Assembly: GCA_029245955.1 (NCBI GenBank)
Contig: JAQWOH010000074.1
Location: forward strand, 243,977-307,976
Length of the DNA stretch: 64,000 bases
Direction of reading: 5' to 3'
DNA from: Fuerstiella sp.
GTDB lineage: Bacteria > Planctomycetota > Planctomycetia > Planctomycetales > Planctomycetaceae
In this document: piece after piece, positions 1 through 9,156 of the stretch
How the letters are laid out: each line of letters starts with the position of its first letter
Position numbering within the stretch: the first letter of the stretch is position 1
Translations under genes and position numbers: made by a program
Notes under the pieces: generated by a model
Seen by the model: only the letters and a program-made list of their open reading frames with translations
Told to the model about the DNA's origin: nothing
Databases searched by the model: none

Positions 1-461
1 TGGTTAATGGCTTCAGTATGCATGGAACGAATGACGCACAGGTCATCCATCATTTTTGCTGTGTACGGCAACAGTTCGCTGACCCATGTGCCTGATTCCC
101 CGTGCCGGGCGAATTTGAATTTTGAAGGAGCGATGGGAAAGCGTTTTTGCTTCGAGGTCATTGTCGTCAAACGCTGGCCGTTACGCACAGATTCCGGCAG
201 ATCCTTGTCATACCAGTCGTCCATCTTGGGTTTGTAGTCGAATGTGTCCTGCTGGCAGGGGGCTCCGGCCATGAACAGCCAGACCGCCCGCCGGGCTTTT
301 GGAGCGTACTGCCTTAGGAACTCCGGGACTTCGCCGGTGGCCATGCCGCTGGCGTTTTCAGCATCCAGGCCTGCCAGGGCCGCCGTTCCCAGTCCCATCG
401 CTCCTTTGGCAAAGAAATGACGTCGAGTTTCGGCCAGCATGTGTTGTCGCGAAAGACTCAT
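1..461 (-). CDS. DUF1501 family secreted protein, N-terminal part (cut by left edge)
   Basis: The frame opens with ATG at 461 and stays open to base 1, giving about 153 residues. The start overlaps the upstream gene's TGA as ATGA (458-461), so translation is probably coupled. The N-terminus has a twin-arginine-like motif (TRRHFF) followed by a small hydrophobic Ala/Gly stretch, then the DUF1501 signatures LFMAGAP, DTFDYKP, the FARHGESG segment and DDLCVIRSMHTEAINH near the cut. DUF1501 proteins belong to the alkaline phosphatase/sulfatase-like fold group and are mostly exported; their reaction is not established. It pairs with the haem protein at 458-3565, as in three other loci of this window. 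The C-terminal part lies outside the window. Confidence 0.9.
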   Translation of the reverse strand, partial: MSLSRQHMLAETRRHFFAKGAMGLGTAALAGLDAENASGMATGEVPEFLRQYAPKARRAVWLFMAGAPCQQDTFDYKPKMDDWYDKDLPESVRNGQRLTTMTSKQKRFPIAPSKFKFARHGESGTWVSELLPYTAKMMDDLCVIRSMHTEAIN

Positions 462-3400
462 TTGTTAATCACTTCATCCAGATTCAAAATCAAGTTTCCA
501 ACCATTGTCCACGCGGCAAATTCTTCCGGCGAGACATCTTCTCTGGCCTCAGTTTCACCTACCTGCAGCAGTCTGCGGGCGGCATCAGGATCAGCTTTGT
601 AGTCGGCCAGGTTTGCCCTGTAGTCAGAAACAAGTCCCTGAATCTCAGGTTCTGAAGGTTCTCGCAGTACGGCCTGCTGCAGCATCCACGCCGCACGTTC
701 GGCAGGTGCCGAGCCCGCTTCGCTGAACGAGCGTTCGGCCAGTCCACGTGCACATTCCACGTATTGCGGATCATTCATCAGTAACAATGCCTGCAGTGGT
801 GAATTTGTCCGTTCGCGCCGGACCACACATGCTTCGCGGGAGGGGGCATCGAATGTGCTCATCTGCGGTGGCGGAGAGGTTCGCTTAATAAACGTGTAAA
901 GAGTTCGTCGATGCACTTTGTCGCTGCCTTCGTCTTTTTTGAAGCGAACGGTATTCGATCCGGAATAGCCCACTGCAAACCACAGTCCGTCTGGTTGCGG
1001 CGGTTTTACGCTTGGACCGCCCATCCTCTCTGATAACAGCCCACCGATATGCAGGGCGTGATCGCGCAACTGCTCTGCATCCATTCGAAATCTTGGCCCC
1101 CGCGAAAGATAACGGTTCTCAGGGTCCTTTTCGTAGTCCGCCGGGGCCAGCCTGGCGGACTGCCTGTACGTGGCCGACATGACAATCAGTTTGACCAGGT
1201 GTTTGACGTCCCAGTCGTGCTGCGCACCAGCAACCTGCGGTGTCATGAACTCTGCACATAACCAGTCCAGCAGCAGGGGATGAGTTGGTGCCTCGCCCTG
1301 TGAACCAAAATCTTCTGCAGTTTTCACCAGACCTGTACCGAAAAACTGTTGCCAGATACGATTGACGGTGACTCGTGAAGTCAGTGGATGGTTCCGGGCT
1401 GTTAACCACCGAGCAAGGCCGAGCCGGTTGTTGGGTGCCCCCTGGGGCATTACAGGAAGCACAGTCGGCACAGCACGTGGTACCTGTTCGCCTTTCCGGT
1501 CGTACTCACCGCGGGCCAGCATATGGGCCGGTTTGGGCTCGTTTTTCTCTCGAAACACCAACGTCGTGGAGGCGGACTTGCGAATGGTCTTGAGGCGCTC
1601 GGTGGTCGCCTTGATTTCTTTCTGCAGCGGCTTCACCGTTTTCTGTGATGCAACATAGCTAAACTCCAGAAAGTGATTCTTCAGCGACGTTTCCTCAGTT
1701 TCGGTCCGTTTGTCAGCGGGTTTTGTCAAAACCGCAAGCACGTTCCCGGGCAGTGATTTTCCTTTGGCAGACAGCTGATCCTTCTTCCACCTAACGAAGG
1801 AATCGTACAGAGGCTGCTGATTGATTCGACTGACGATACCAGCCTTGTCCCAGTGCACAGTGCCATCGAACTGAGAAAATGCCCACCCCTTGATCTCGCT
1901 GCCGGGCTTGAATCCGACATCAGCAGCAGGCACTGCCAGCCGTACCCATTCACCAGCGGCTGGCAGGTCTGCTATTCGCCTGCGACTGACAGAATTCGCT
2001 TCGCCCCAGTCAATGTGGTCGCCGCCCCAGTAGGCACGATGGTTCCAGCTGCCGTCGTTCCACTGCAGCATGATTTCCTTTGGTGGGTTCTTCGGATCCA
2101 GATGGACAAAACAAAAGAACACGTCACCTGCACCAATTTTCAGCGGCTCAGGTGCGCTGTCAAAGAAGTGCTGACTTAAGCCGGTGGCCGTTCGGGTACT
2201 GCTGAACTGTCCGCTGAAGACAGGCGCGGGTGACTTTACGAATTTCCATGGCGTATTGCCCTGAGCGTTCGCGCCCGATGGCACAGAATCGTCAATCCAC
2301 ACGAATTCCTTCGGCTCAGACAGAATCGGCGACTGTGGTGACTCCGGTTCAACGTATTGGATTGATGCCAGATACTGTGTCAGCTTCTGTCGTGCAGCTG
2401 TGCTCTTCGCCTCCAGATCCGCGACCTGTTGCTTTTGCAGGCCGGTCAGGACCTTAAGCACAGGCGCCGGATCTTTTTTGTTGCCATCCAGCGGTGCTCC
2501 GTCGATACTGTTGAAATATGCGTACAGCGAATAGAAATCCTTCATTGAAAGAGGATCGAACTTGTGATCGTGGCACCTTGAGCAGTCCAGTGTTAACCCC
2601 ATGAACACGGTGCCGGTCGTTACGACTCGATCCACTACGTTGCGAACGTGCACTTCGTCCGCGATGGAACCGCCTTCGCCGGTCGTGACATGACAACGGT
2701 TAAATCCGGTAGCGACCATCTGATCGTCGGTCGGGTTCTCAAGAAGGTCCCCCGCCAACTGTTCAATCGTAAATACGTTGAACGGCTTGTTCTGGTTGAA
2801 GGCGTTTACAACCCAGTCGCGGTAGGCCCACATTTCGCGGTAATTGTCCAGGTGCAGGCCATGTGTGTCGCCATATCGAGCAGCGTCCAGCCAGTACCGC
2901 GCCATGTGTTCTCCGAAACGAGGCGAGTTGAGCAGGCGTTCGACAACCGTCTCGTATGCCCCTGGTGACTTGTCAGCGACAAACGCATTAACTTCTGCAA
3001 TTGTCGGCGGCAGGCCGTTCAGATCCAGCGTCACTCGACGAATCAGTGCAACGCGGTCAGCCTGTGGAGCTGCCGTCAGTCTCTTGCCGGCGAGAAGGGC
3101 TCTCACAAAAGAATCGATTTCAGAAACTCCGGCAGTGGAATCGCCCGATTCCGGTGGCTCTGGACGCTTCACTTCAGTGAATGCCCAGTGAGTTTCCCAT
3201 GGAGCGCCCTGAGCAATCCAGCGCTGCAGCACGTCCTGTTCCGCTGCCGACAGAGTCATACCGGAATCCTCCGGTGGCATCTTCAGGTCTTGATCCGCTG
3301 TGACGATGCGCGCCACAATTTCGCTGTCCGCCGGATTTCCCGGTACAACGGCCCGGACGCCACTTTCCTGAAGCCTCTTCGCATCGGTTTCAAGGTCCAG

Positions 3401-3565
3401 ACGTAGTCCGGCCTGTCGTTTCGCGACATCCGGCCCGTGACAGCGAAAGCACTTATCTGACAAAATGCCTCTTACCTGGCGTTGAAAAGAAACCTGTTGA
3501 GCCGGCGTCGACGCAGCACCGATTACGGATAGAACCAGGGCAAGGCCAGCAGAATATACATTCAT
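458..3565 (-). CDS. PSCyt1 / DUF1549 / DUF1553 secreted c-type haem protein
   Basis: About 1035 residues from the ATG at 3565. The frame is open upstream to 3733, but the ATG at 3565 starts a clean signal peptide (MNVYSAGLALVLSVIGAAS). Next come a planctomycete cytochrome c domain with CFRCH near residue 39, then DUF1549 with a second CxxCH in CSRCHDHKFDP. A mid-protein insert of about 200 residues looks like a carbohydrate-binding or LamG-type beta-sandwich (WNDGSWNHRAYWGGDHIDW). DUF1553 follows, with RVTVNRIWQQFFG and RRTLYTF. The two CxxCH motifs suggest covalent haem and a periplasmic or surface redox role; the substrate is unknown. It forms a two-gene operon with the DUF1501 gene downstream. 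Confidence 0.9.
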   Translation of the reverse strand: MNVYSAGLALVLSVIGAASTPAQQVSFQRQVRGILSDKCFRCHGPDVAKRQAGLRLDLETDAKRLQESGVRAVVPGNPADSEIVARIVTADQDLKMPPEDSGMTLSAAEQDVLQRWIAQGAPWETHWAFTEVKRPEPPESGDSTAGVSEIDSFVRALLAGKRLTAAPQADRVALIRRVTLDLNGLPPTIAEVNAFVADKSPGAYETVVERLLNSPRFGEHMARYWLDAARYGDTHGLHLDNYREMWAYRDWVVNAFNQNKPFNVFTIEQLAGDLLENPTDDQMVATGFNRCHVTTGEGGSIADEVHVRNVVDRVVTTGTVFMGLTLDCSRCHDHKFDPLSMKDFYSLYAYFNSIDGAPLDGNKKDPAPVLKVLTGLQKQQVADLEAKSTAARQKLTQYLASIQYVEPESPQSPILSEPKEFVWIDDSVPSGANAQGNTPWKFVKSPAPVFSGQFSSTRTATGLSQHFFDSAPEPLKIGAGDVFFCFVHLDPKNPPKEIMLQWNDGSWNHRAYWGGDHIDWGEANSVSRRRIADLPAAGEWVRLAVPAADVGFKPGSEIKGWAFSQFDGTVHWDKAGIVSRINQQPLYDSFVRWKKDQLSAKGKSLPGNVLAVLTKPADKRTETEETSLKNHFLEFSYVASQKTVKPLQKEIKATTERLKTIRKSASTTLVFREKNEPKPAHMLARGEYDRKGEQVPRAVPTVLPVMPQGAPNNRLGLARWLTARNHPLTSRVTVNRIWQQFFGTGLVKTAEDFGSQGEAPTHPLLLDWLCAEFMTPQVAGAQHDWDVKHLVKLIVMSATYRQSARLAPADYEKDPENRYLSRGPRFRMDAEQLRDHALHIGGLLSERMGGPSVKPPQPDGLWFAVGYSGSNTVRFKKDEGSDKVHRRTLYTFIKRTSPPPQMSTFDAPSREACVVRRERTNSPLQALLLMNDPQYVECARGLAERSFSEAGSAPAERAAWMLQQAVLREPSEPEIQGLVSDYRANLADYKADPDAARRLLQVGETEAREDVSPEEFAAWTMVGNLILNLDEVINK

Positions 3566-4022
3566 GATGATCTGTGTCGTCTGCGCAGATGGAAGGAAGC
3601 GAGATGCACGTGCTGCGGGTAGAGCAATTTTCGTTTCCGATACGAATTTCTGAAAGATTACAAGTCTGATCGGCGGTGATTTGTGGTGATGGGGGAGACG
3701 CAGCAGTTTACTGGCCAGCCGGGCAAAACTCATTGTTTTTTCCCACAGTCCCTTTTTTTGGAAGACACTGACTCATCCCCCTTCGCTTCTCTGAGATTCT
3801 GTCAGAATCCGCCGGGATCCCCCCCGATCCCGGAATCGGGTGAGTTTACTTTTTGCCGTCTCGTGATACCGTAGGTGCTCGGGCACAGGTAAACCGCTGA
3901 CGGTTGCCGCGGCCCGTCCTGTGGATGCCTGTTCCAGGCAGGCATGTCGGGGTGCGTCGTCTGAACCACGTCGGTTCCGCCACCCGTGTGCGGCTAATTC
4001 GATTTGATTTGGGAAGGGTTTC
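3566..4022. other. divergent intergenic region upstream of the haem gene and citrate synthase
   Basis: No gene is supported here. The minus-strand frame 3566-3733 is an in-frame extension of the haem gene lacking signal-peptide character. The segment 3812-3840 has overlapping hairpins (listed separately). A GGGAAGGG stretch just before the ATG at 4023 is a good ribosome-binding site for citrate synthase. Promoters must lie here for both directions, but I cannot place them with confidence. Confidence 0.6.
3812..3840 (+). promoter_or_regulatory. two mutually exclusive hairpins in the citrate synthase leader
   Basis: Bases 3812-3819 (CCGGGATC) pair perfectly with 3826-3833 (GATCCCGG) around a loop of six C. 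Alternatively 3823-3828 (CCCGAT) pairs with 3835-3840 (ATCGGG). Both need bases 3826-3828, so they cannot form together. The second hairpin is followed by a T-rich stretch (ACTTTTTGCC). This could be an attenuator or simply a GC-rich palindrome; there is no conservation evidence. Confidence 0.3.
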
Positions 4023-5294
4023 ATGACAACAGCCAATCTTTCTTTGGATGGAAAAGATTATAAGCTGCCGGTGGTGACCGGTAGTGAAGGGGAGACGGGC
4101 GTCGACATCGGCAAGCTGCGAGCACAGTCCGGAGCCATTACTGTCGACCCTGCCTTCACCAGCACCGGAGCCTGTAACAGCGCGATCACATTTATCGATG
4201 GTGAAAAGGGAATCTTGCGCTATCGCGGATATCCCATCGAACAACTGGCAGAGAAGTCCGATTTCGTAGAAGTGGCCTGGCTGCTGCTGTACGGGGACCT
4301 GCCAAACGCTGAACAGTTGAATGATTTTCGCGCTCAGCTGACATACCACAGCCTGATCCACGAGGACATGAAGAAGTTCTTTGAAGGATTCCCGAATAAT
4401 GCTCACCCGATGGCTATGCTGTCGGCGATGGTCGCGTCTCTCTCGGCGTACTATCCGGAAACCGAAGACGAGAACCATGAACAGAATATTGTACGATTGA
4501 TTGCCAAAGTACGTACGCTGGCGACCTATGCGTACAAGAAATCAATCGGCCAGCCGATGGTTTATCCGCAGAACAGGCTGAAGTACTGCGATAATTTTCT
4601 GCACATGATGTTTGCCGTGCCGTGCGAGGACTATGAAGTCAATCCGATTCTGGCCAAAGCTCTGAACATGCTGTTGATCCTGCATGCAGATCACGAACAG
4701 AACTGCAGCACGTCGACAGTGCGAATGGTTGGCAGCAGTCGAGCCAACATCTTCGCTTCAATTTCAGCCGGCATTTGTGCCCTGTGGGGGCCACTCCACG
4801 GCGGAGCGAATCAAGCCGTGCTGGAGATGTTGCAGATGATTGACGACGACGGCGGTGACTATCAAAAGTGGGTTCAGAAGGCCAAAGACAAGGATGACGG
4901 GTTTCGGCTGATGGGATTCGGGCACCGCGTTTATAAGAACTTCGATCCTCGCGCAACGATTCTTCGGAAAATGTCCGACGAAGTGCTGGCAGAACTGGGT
5001 GTCGAGGATCCGCTGCTGGACATTGCCAAGAACCTTGAGCAGGTCGCCCTGGAAGACGAATACTTCGTCAGCCGCAAGCTGTATCCGAATGTCGACTTCT
5101 ATAGTGGCATTCTGTATCGCGCGATGGGCATTCCGACAAATATGTTCACCGTCATGTTTTCCATCGGACGACTTCCCGGCTGGCTGGCTCACTGGAAAGA
5201 ACTTCGCGACGAGGATTCACGCATTTATCGTCCTCGCCAGATCTACACAGGAGCGACGGAACGAGATTACGTCGATACCGATAAACGCGGATAG
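4023..5294 (+). CDS. gltA: citrate synthase
   Basis: Condenses acetyl-CoA and oxaloacetate to citrate, the entry step of the TCA cycle, in the cytoplasm. The 423-residue length and layout fit the hexameric bacterial type. Visible motifs: HADHEQNCSTSTVRMVGSS, the catalytic-His segment GPLHGGANQAVLEML, GFGHRVYKNFDPRA, and the catalytic Asp in YPNVDFYSGILYRAMGIP. The ATG at 4023 has a GGGAAGGG ribosome-binding site. The gene stands alone between divergent and co-directional neighbours; dapB follows 118 bases downstream and may be cotranscribed. No truncation or unusual insert is seen. Confidence 0.98.
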   Translation: MTTANLSLDGKDYKLPVVTGSEGETGVDIGKLRAQSGAITVDPAFTSTGACNSAITFIDGEKGILRYRGYPIEQLAEKSDFVEVAWLLLYGDLPNAEQLNDFRAQLTYHSLIHEDMKKFFEGFPNNAHPMAMLSAMVASLSAYYPETEDENHEQNIVRLIAKVRTLATYAYKKSIGQPMVYPQNRLKYCDNFLHMMFAVPCEDYEVNPILAKALNMLLILHADHEQNCSTSTVRMVGSSRANIFASISAGICALWGPLHGGANQAVLEMLQMIDDDGGDYQKWVQKAKDKDDGFRLMGFGHRVYKNFDPRATILRKMSDEVLAELGVEDPLLDIAKNLEQVALEDEYFVSRKLYPNVDFYSGILYRAMGIPTNMFTVMFSIGRLPGWLAHWKELRDEDSRIYRPRQIYTGATERDYVDTDKRG

Positions 5295-5412
5295 ACGGAA
5301 ATCGCTCATCGTTTTCCGCGGTTCCGCGTGCGATGAGTCCGCCGCACGCGGGGACAGCTGCGATGGAACTCCTTCAGATCACTTCACCAAAGAACGATTC
5401 GTCAGTTAGCAT

Positions 5413-6216
5413 ATGGCAGACGCTCCTCTGAATATTGCCGTTAACGGTGCCGTCGGACGCATGGGACAGCGCATTGTTGCGTTGACGATCGCCGATGAGG
5501 AGTTACAGCTCTCTGCGGCTCTCGAACACTCCGGTAACTCCCGGATTGGCGAAGATGCGGGCGAAATCTGCGGTGCCGGAAATTGCGGGATTGCTGTCAC
5601 ATCAGAGTTGAGTGAGCGAGTGGACGCGGTGATTGATTTCTCGCTGCCCGAAGCGTTGGACTCAATCCTTGTTCCGTGCCAGGAACGCAGAATTCCTCTG
5701 GTGATCGCGACAACAGGATACACCGACCAGCAACGCGAGCAGATCGCGTCAGCGGCCCAGAGCACACCCGTCGTGATGGCCCCCAGCATGAGCATGGCGG
5801 TGAATCTAATTATGAAGCTGGTAGAGGATGCAGCGCGGGTTCTGCGCGACAACACTGATGGCGTGGATGTTGAAATCATCGAACGACACCATCGTTTCAA
5901 AGAGGATGCTCCCAGCGGCACAGCCTTGCACTTCGGGAAAATCGTCGCGGAACAGATGGGGCAGGAAAATCACGTTCATGGCCGCGAGGGGCGTCCTGGG
6001 CAAAGACCACGCAACGAAATCGGCTACCATGCACTGAGGACCGGCGACAACGTCGGTGAACACACAATTGTCTTCGGCATGCTGGGCGAAACAATTGATC
6101 TGACCGTTCGTGGCCATACTCGCGACAGCTACGCTTACGGTGCTCTGGCGGCTGCGAAGTTCGTGGTTACACAGGGAGCCGGGCTGTACACCATGAAAGA
6201 CGTTCTGGGACTTTAG
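5413..6216 (+). CDS. dapB: 4-hydroxy-tetrahydrodipicolinate reductase
   Basis: NAD(P)H-dependent reduction in the diaminopimelate/lysine pathway, needed for lysine and, where present, peptidoglycan. The 267-residue protein begins with a Rossmann motif (GAVGRMGQRI), followed by IATTGYTDQQ, APSMSMAVNLI and the family signature ERHHRFKEDAPSGTAL with catalytic His and Lys. The C-terminus (GHTRDSYAYGALAAAKFV) is also typical. It is relevant to the debate on planctomycete cell walls because it supplies diaminopimelate. The next gene is convergent. Confidence 0.97.
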   Translation: MADAPLNIAVNGAVGRMGQRIVALTIADEELQLSAALEHSGNSRIGEDAGEICGAGNCGIAVTSELSERVDAVIDFSLPEALDSILVPCQERRIPLVIATTGYTDQQREQIASAAQSTPVVMAPSMSMAVNLIMKLVEDAARVLRDNTDGVDVEIIERHHRFKEDAPSGTALHFGKIVAEQMGQENHVHGREGRPGQRPRNEIGYHALRTGDNVGEHTIVFGMLGETIDLTVRGHTRDSYAYGALAAAKFVVTQGAGLYTMKDVLGL

Positions 6217-6431
6217 GAGTGGTTTCACAACCACAGAAGATGAACAAAACGCGTGAACAGCCAGAGTGGTCACTCACGTGCCGGCGCTGAGTGCTGGTAT
6301 TAAGCCAATAGCAAGTATGCTGTGCTGCGTTCCCGTCGTCTGCTGAGATCTTCCCACTGGCGGGCAGATGCGAATGTGAGGCTCCATGGGCCGCCGATCT
6401 GTAGCGGTCGGCGCTGCCGAATGCGGGATTC

Positions 6432-7268
6432 TTATCCTGCAAATGTCTGATCGCCTCCGTCAACCCGAATGATCTGACTGCTGACGAATCGGGCCGCGTC
6501 CGTGCACAGGAAGCCTACGACGGAAGCAACCTCTTCCGGGCGACCGTACCGCTCCAGTGTTCCATCTGTAGCAAGCCGTTCTTTGCTGATCTCGTGTATG
6601 CGCAGAAATCGCTCTGTGACTGTGCCGCCCGGTGCCACACAGTTAACAGGGATGTTGTGTGGACGCAGCTGTTCTGCAAGGCATCGCGTCCATGCGTGAA
6701 CTCCGGCCTTGGCAACGCTGTAGATCGACCCCTGCGGTCGACCGATGCAGCCGGCGATGCTGCCGATCGTAATGATCCGTCCCTGTTTGCGAGCCATCAT
6801 TTCCGGTGCCACAGCCCGACAGCACAGCATTGTGCCCAGTAGATTGCGGTCCATGACGCTTTTCAGGTCGTCGACTGAGATCTTCAGGCAGTCATCGTCG
6901 TCCGGGCGCCCCCCGCGACCGACTGCCGTGCCGCCCGCTCCAATGTCACCGCCGGCACAGCAGACAAGAATATCAATCTGCTGCCACTTCGCCCGTATTT
7001 CATCAGCAACACGCAGGACATCTTCTTCGCAGGTGACGTCACCCCAGGTTGCCATAATCTCCGCGTCGTTTTCTGCGGCAATGTCAGCAGCAAGTTCCTG
7101 CATTGTACCACCTTCGTCGAAGGTCCGTGGGCTGTCCGACCGACTGCCGTGCACGGCCACCTTCGCTCCCAGCCGAGCCAGTTCTTCGGCCATGACCTTT
7201 CCCAGTCCCCGTGACGAACCCGTGACCCATGCAACCTGCGACGCAAGCGGTTTGGTTTCTATTGTCAT
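6432..7268 (-). CDS. short-chain dehydrogenase/reductase
   Basis: A classical SDR of 278 residues. It has the cofactor motif TGSSRGLGKVM near residue 16, a CCAGGD segment in place of NNAG, and the catalytic YSVAK motif (YSVAKAGVHAW) preceded by a Ser-containing IGSIAG strand. The C-terminus RVDGGDQTFAG resembles 3-oxoacyl-ACP reductase-type enzymes. The insert around residues 55-75 and the Gly-rich GAGGTAVGRGGRPDDDD stretch after the CCAGGD motif are longer than in typical FabG. Substrate cannot be read from sequence. It stands alone, convergent with dapB. Confidence 0.92.
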   Translation of the reverse strand: MTIETKPLASQVAWVTGSSRGLGKVMAEELARLGAKVAVHGSRSDSPRTFDEGGTMQELAADIAAENDAEIMATWGDVTCEEDVLRVADEIRAKWQQIDILVCCAGGDIGAGGTAVGRGGRPDDDDCLKISVDDLKSVMDRNLLGTMLCCRAVAPEMMARKQGRIITIGSIAGCIGRPQGSIYSVAKAGVHAWTRCLAEQLRPHNIPVNCVAPGGTVTERFLRIHEISKERLATDGTLERYGRPEEVASVVGFLCTDAARFVSSQIIRVDGGDQTFAG

Positions 7269-7445
7269 AACTATTGTCTCGCGGTGGCTTTCTCAGGAAA
7301 CTTGTGTGGCACAGGAACTGACCATGGGCTCGACCGGGCATGCCGCAAAGCAGCCACGAACGAGTGACTGGACATTCTCACACGTTCTCGTGATTGTAAA
7401 GGGTGTTGCTCCGTACCTCCACACTGAAGTAATTTCTGTTCCGGA

Positions 7446-7466
7446 ATGAACATGAACATGAACATG
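7446..7466 (+). repeat. hexamer repeat ATGAAC at a gene start
   Basis: Three consecutive ATGAAC units plus a fourth ATG give the residues MNMNMNM. Each ATG is in frame and could initiate. Seen directly; loss or gain of a unit would keep the frame. Confidence 0.9.
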
Positions 7467-9086
7467 GCCGGAAGAATGCGTGCTCGGGCAATTGTTGTTG
7501 CGTGCTGTCTGCAGACCACCGCAGGGTATGCCTGGTGTTCTGAAGATTCGCCCACGAAAGACAGTGTCGCCGGCAAGCAGCCTGCAGCGAGGGTAACAGA
7601 ATCGGACAACACTGCTCGTGTGACGATTCGTCTGGTCGATGCCGATACTGAAGCTCCCCTGCACGGTGTCATTCGTGTCGTACAGAAATCGAATGGCCAG
7701 CGGATCAGGCTGCCCGAACTTATCGAACGTGAGAATGGATGGTACACGGTGGTACCGGTCGTTTCGTTTTCTGTACCTGCAACCCGTCTGTCGATCGAAG
7801 CGGTGCGCGGACTGCAGACGGAACTCGCCCGCGTCGAGATTGATGCTACAGAGGCGCGGAATCAGACAGTGACGTTAAGTCTGAGACGTTTTCACGACGT
7901 GGCCAGGCGGGGGTGGAAGAATGGAAACACACATCTGCACATCATGAAACGCACTCCAGAAGAAACAGAGCGGTATCTGCGTGAAGTCCCTGAATCCGAC
8001 GATCTCGATCTTGTCTACCTTTCGCACCTTCGACGCATACCCGATGAACAGACCTATATCTCGAACTCCATTGTCGAGCAGGGCTTGACCGATGACACAT
8101 TCCAACGACTGTCTGACGGAAACGTGCTGTTCCGGCCAGGAGAAGAACATCGCCACAATTTTGGAAGGGGCGGCGAAGGGTTCGGGCATGTAATGCTGCT
8201 GGACATTGCGAAATTGATACGCCCGGTAAGCATCGGCCCCGGTATTATGCGCAGCGGTACCGACGGTGTCCCGCTGCAACGCGGTATTCGCGAAGCTCGT
8301 CGCGATGGGGCAACAGTGATCTGGTGTCACAATGCCAACGGTTTTGAAGACATCCCCAACTGGGTCTCGGGCACACTGGATGCACAGAATATCTTCGACG
8401 GAGGCAATCGTGGAAGCTACCGTCACTCATTCTATCGATATCTGAACATTGGCCTGCGCGTTCCTTTTTCGACCGGCACTGACTGGTTCATCGATGATTT
8501 CTCGCGAGTCTTTGTGCCACTCCCGGGTAAACTCACCAGCGAAGCATGGTTGCAGCAGTTGGCAGCCGGGCGAACGTTCATCACGAACGGTCCTCTGTTT
8601 GAGTTCATGGTGGATGGTCGAAGCATCGGGGATACGCTGCAGATCTCGTCCCCCAGGGAACTTCAGGTGAAAGCGTCGGCAGTGGGCCGTGTTGATTTTC
8701 GCAGTCTCGAACTGATTCGAAATGGCGAAGTGATCGCTGCTGCACAGACCAGACCTGAGGGTGGACATTTCACCGCGGCGTTGAACGAATCGGTTCTTCT
8801 GAATGAGGCCTGCTGGCTGGCGATTCGCACACCGCTTGAAAGCTCCGATAACGAATTCGGGCGGGCCATATACGGACACACCAGTCCGATTTACGTGGAA
8901 TATCGGAAACGACGCCCTTTTCGCCCGGAAATCGCGTTGCAGCTGGTGGGCGAGATTGAAGACAGTCTGCAGGTTATTCGCGAAAAGGCGGCGTTTGCAA
9001 ATGATTCGGAACTGCAGTCGGTGATGGATGTATACCGCAGTGGTATTCGACTGCTAAGACGGAAGATTGTGGTTCACCATCAATAG
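7446..9086 (+). CDS. secreted CehA/McbA-like metallohydrolase (PHP-type)
   Basis: 546 residues with an N-terminal signal peptide (RARAIVVACCLQTTAGYA). A beta-rich domain comes first (residues about 55-150). The PHP-like part starts with the metal-binding GNTHLHIM, with further candidate ligands in LVYLSHLRR, GEEHRHNFGRGG, VIWCHNANG and STGTDWFIDDF. A C-terminal beta-sandwich follows (LELIRNGEVIAAA). The architecture fits CehA/McbA-family proteins, often secreted in planctomycetes; the natural substrate is unknown. Four in-frame ATGs arise from a repeated hexamer at the start, so the exact initiation codon is unclear. Stand-alone gene. Confidence 0.85.
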   Translation: MNMNMNMAGRMRARAIVVACCLQTTAGYAWCSEDSPTKDSVAGKQPAARVTESDNTARVTIRLVDADTEAPLHGVIRVVQKSNGQRIRLPELIERENGWYTVVPVVSFSVPATRLSIEAVRGLQTELARVEIDATEARNQTVTLSLRRFHDVARRGWKNGNTHLHIMKRTPEETERYLREVPESDDLDLVYLSHLRRIPDEQTYISNSIVEQGLTDDTFQRLSDGNVLFRPGEEHRHNFGRGGEGFGHVMLLDIAKLIRPVSIGPGIMRSGTDGVPLQRGIREARRDGATVIWCHNANGFEDIPNWVSGTLDAQNIFDGGNRGSYRHSFYRYLNIGLRVPFSTGTDWFIDDFSRVFVPLPGKLTSEAWLQQLAAGRTFITNGPLFEFMVDGRSIGDTLQISSPRELQVKASAVGRVDFRSLELIRNGEVIAAAQTRPEGGHFTAALNESVLLNEACWLAIRTPLESSDNEFGRAIYGHTSPIYVEYRKRRPFRPEIALQLVGEIEDSLQVIREKAAFANDSELQSVMDVYRSGIRLLRRKIVVHHQ

Positions 9087-9156
9087 TCACTGTTGCAGAT
9101 GCCGACGCTGAACGTTCCGGATTCTGCAACGCGTAATTCAGGTGTGGCACCATGAA

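Noticed and set aside
4764..5192. ORF antisense to citrate synthase
   Set aside because: Shadow of a conserved gene; no independent signals.
5305..5337. Hairpin after citrate synthase
   Set aside because: Seven-base stem with a 19-base loop and no T-tract; too weak to call a terminator.
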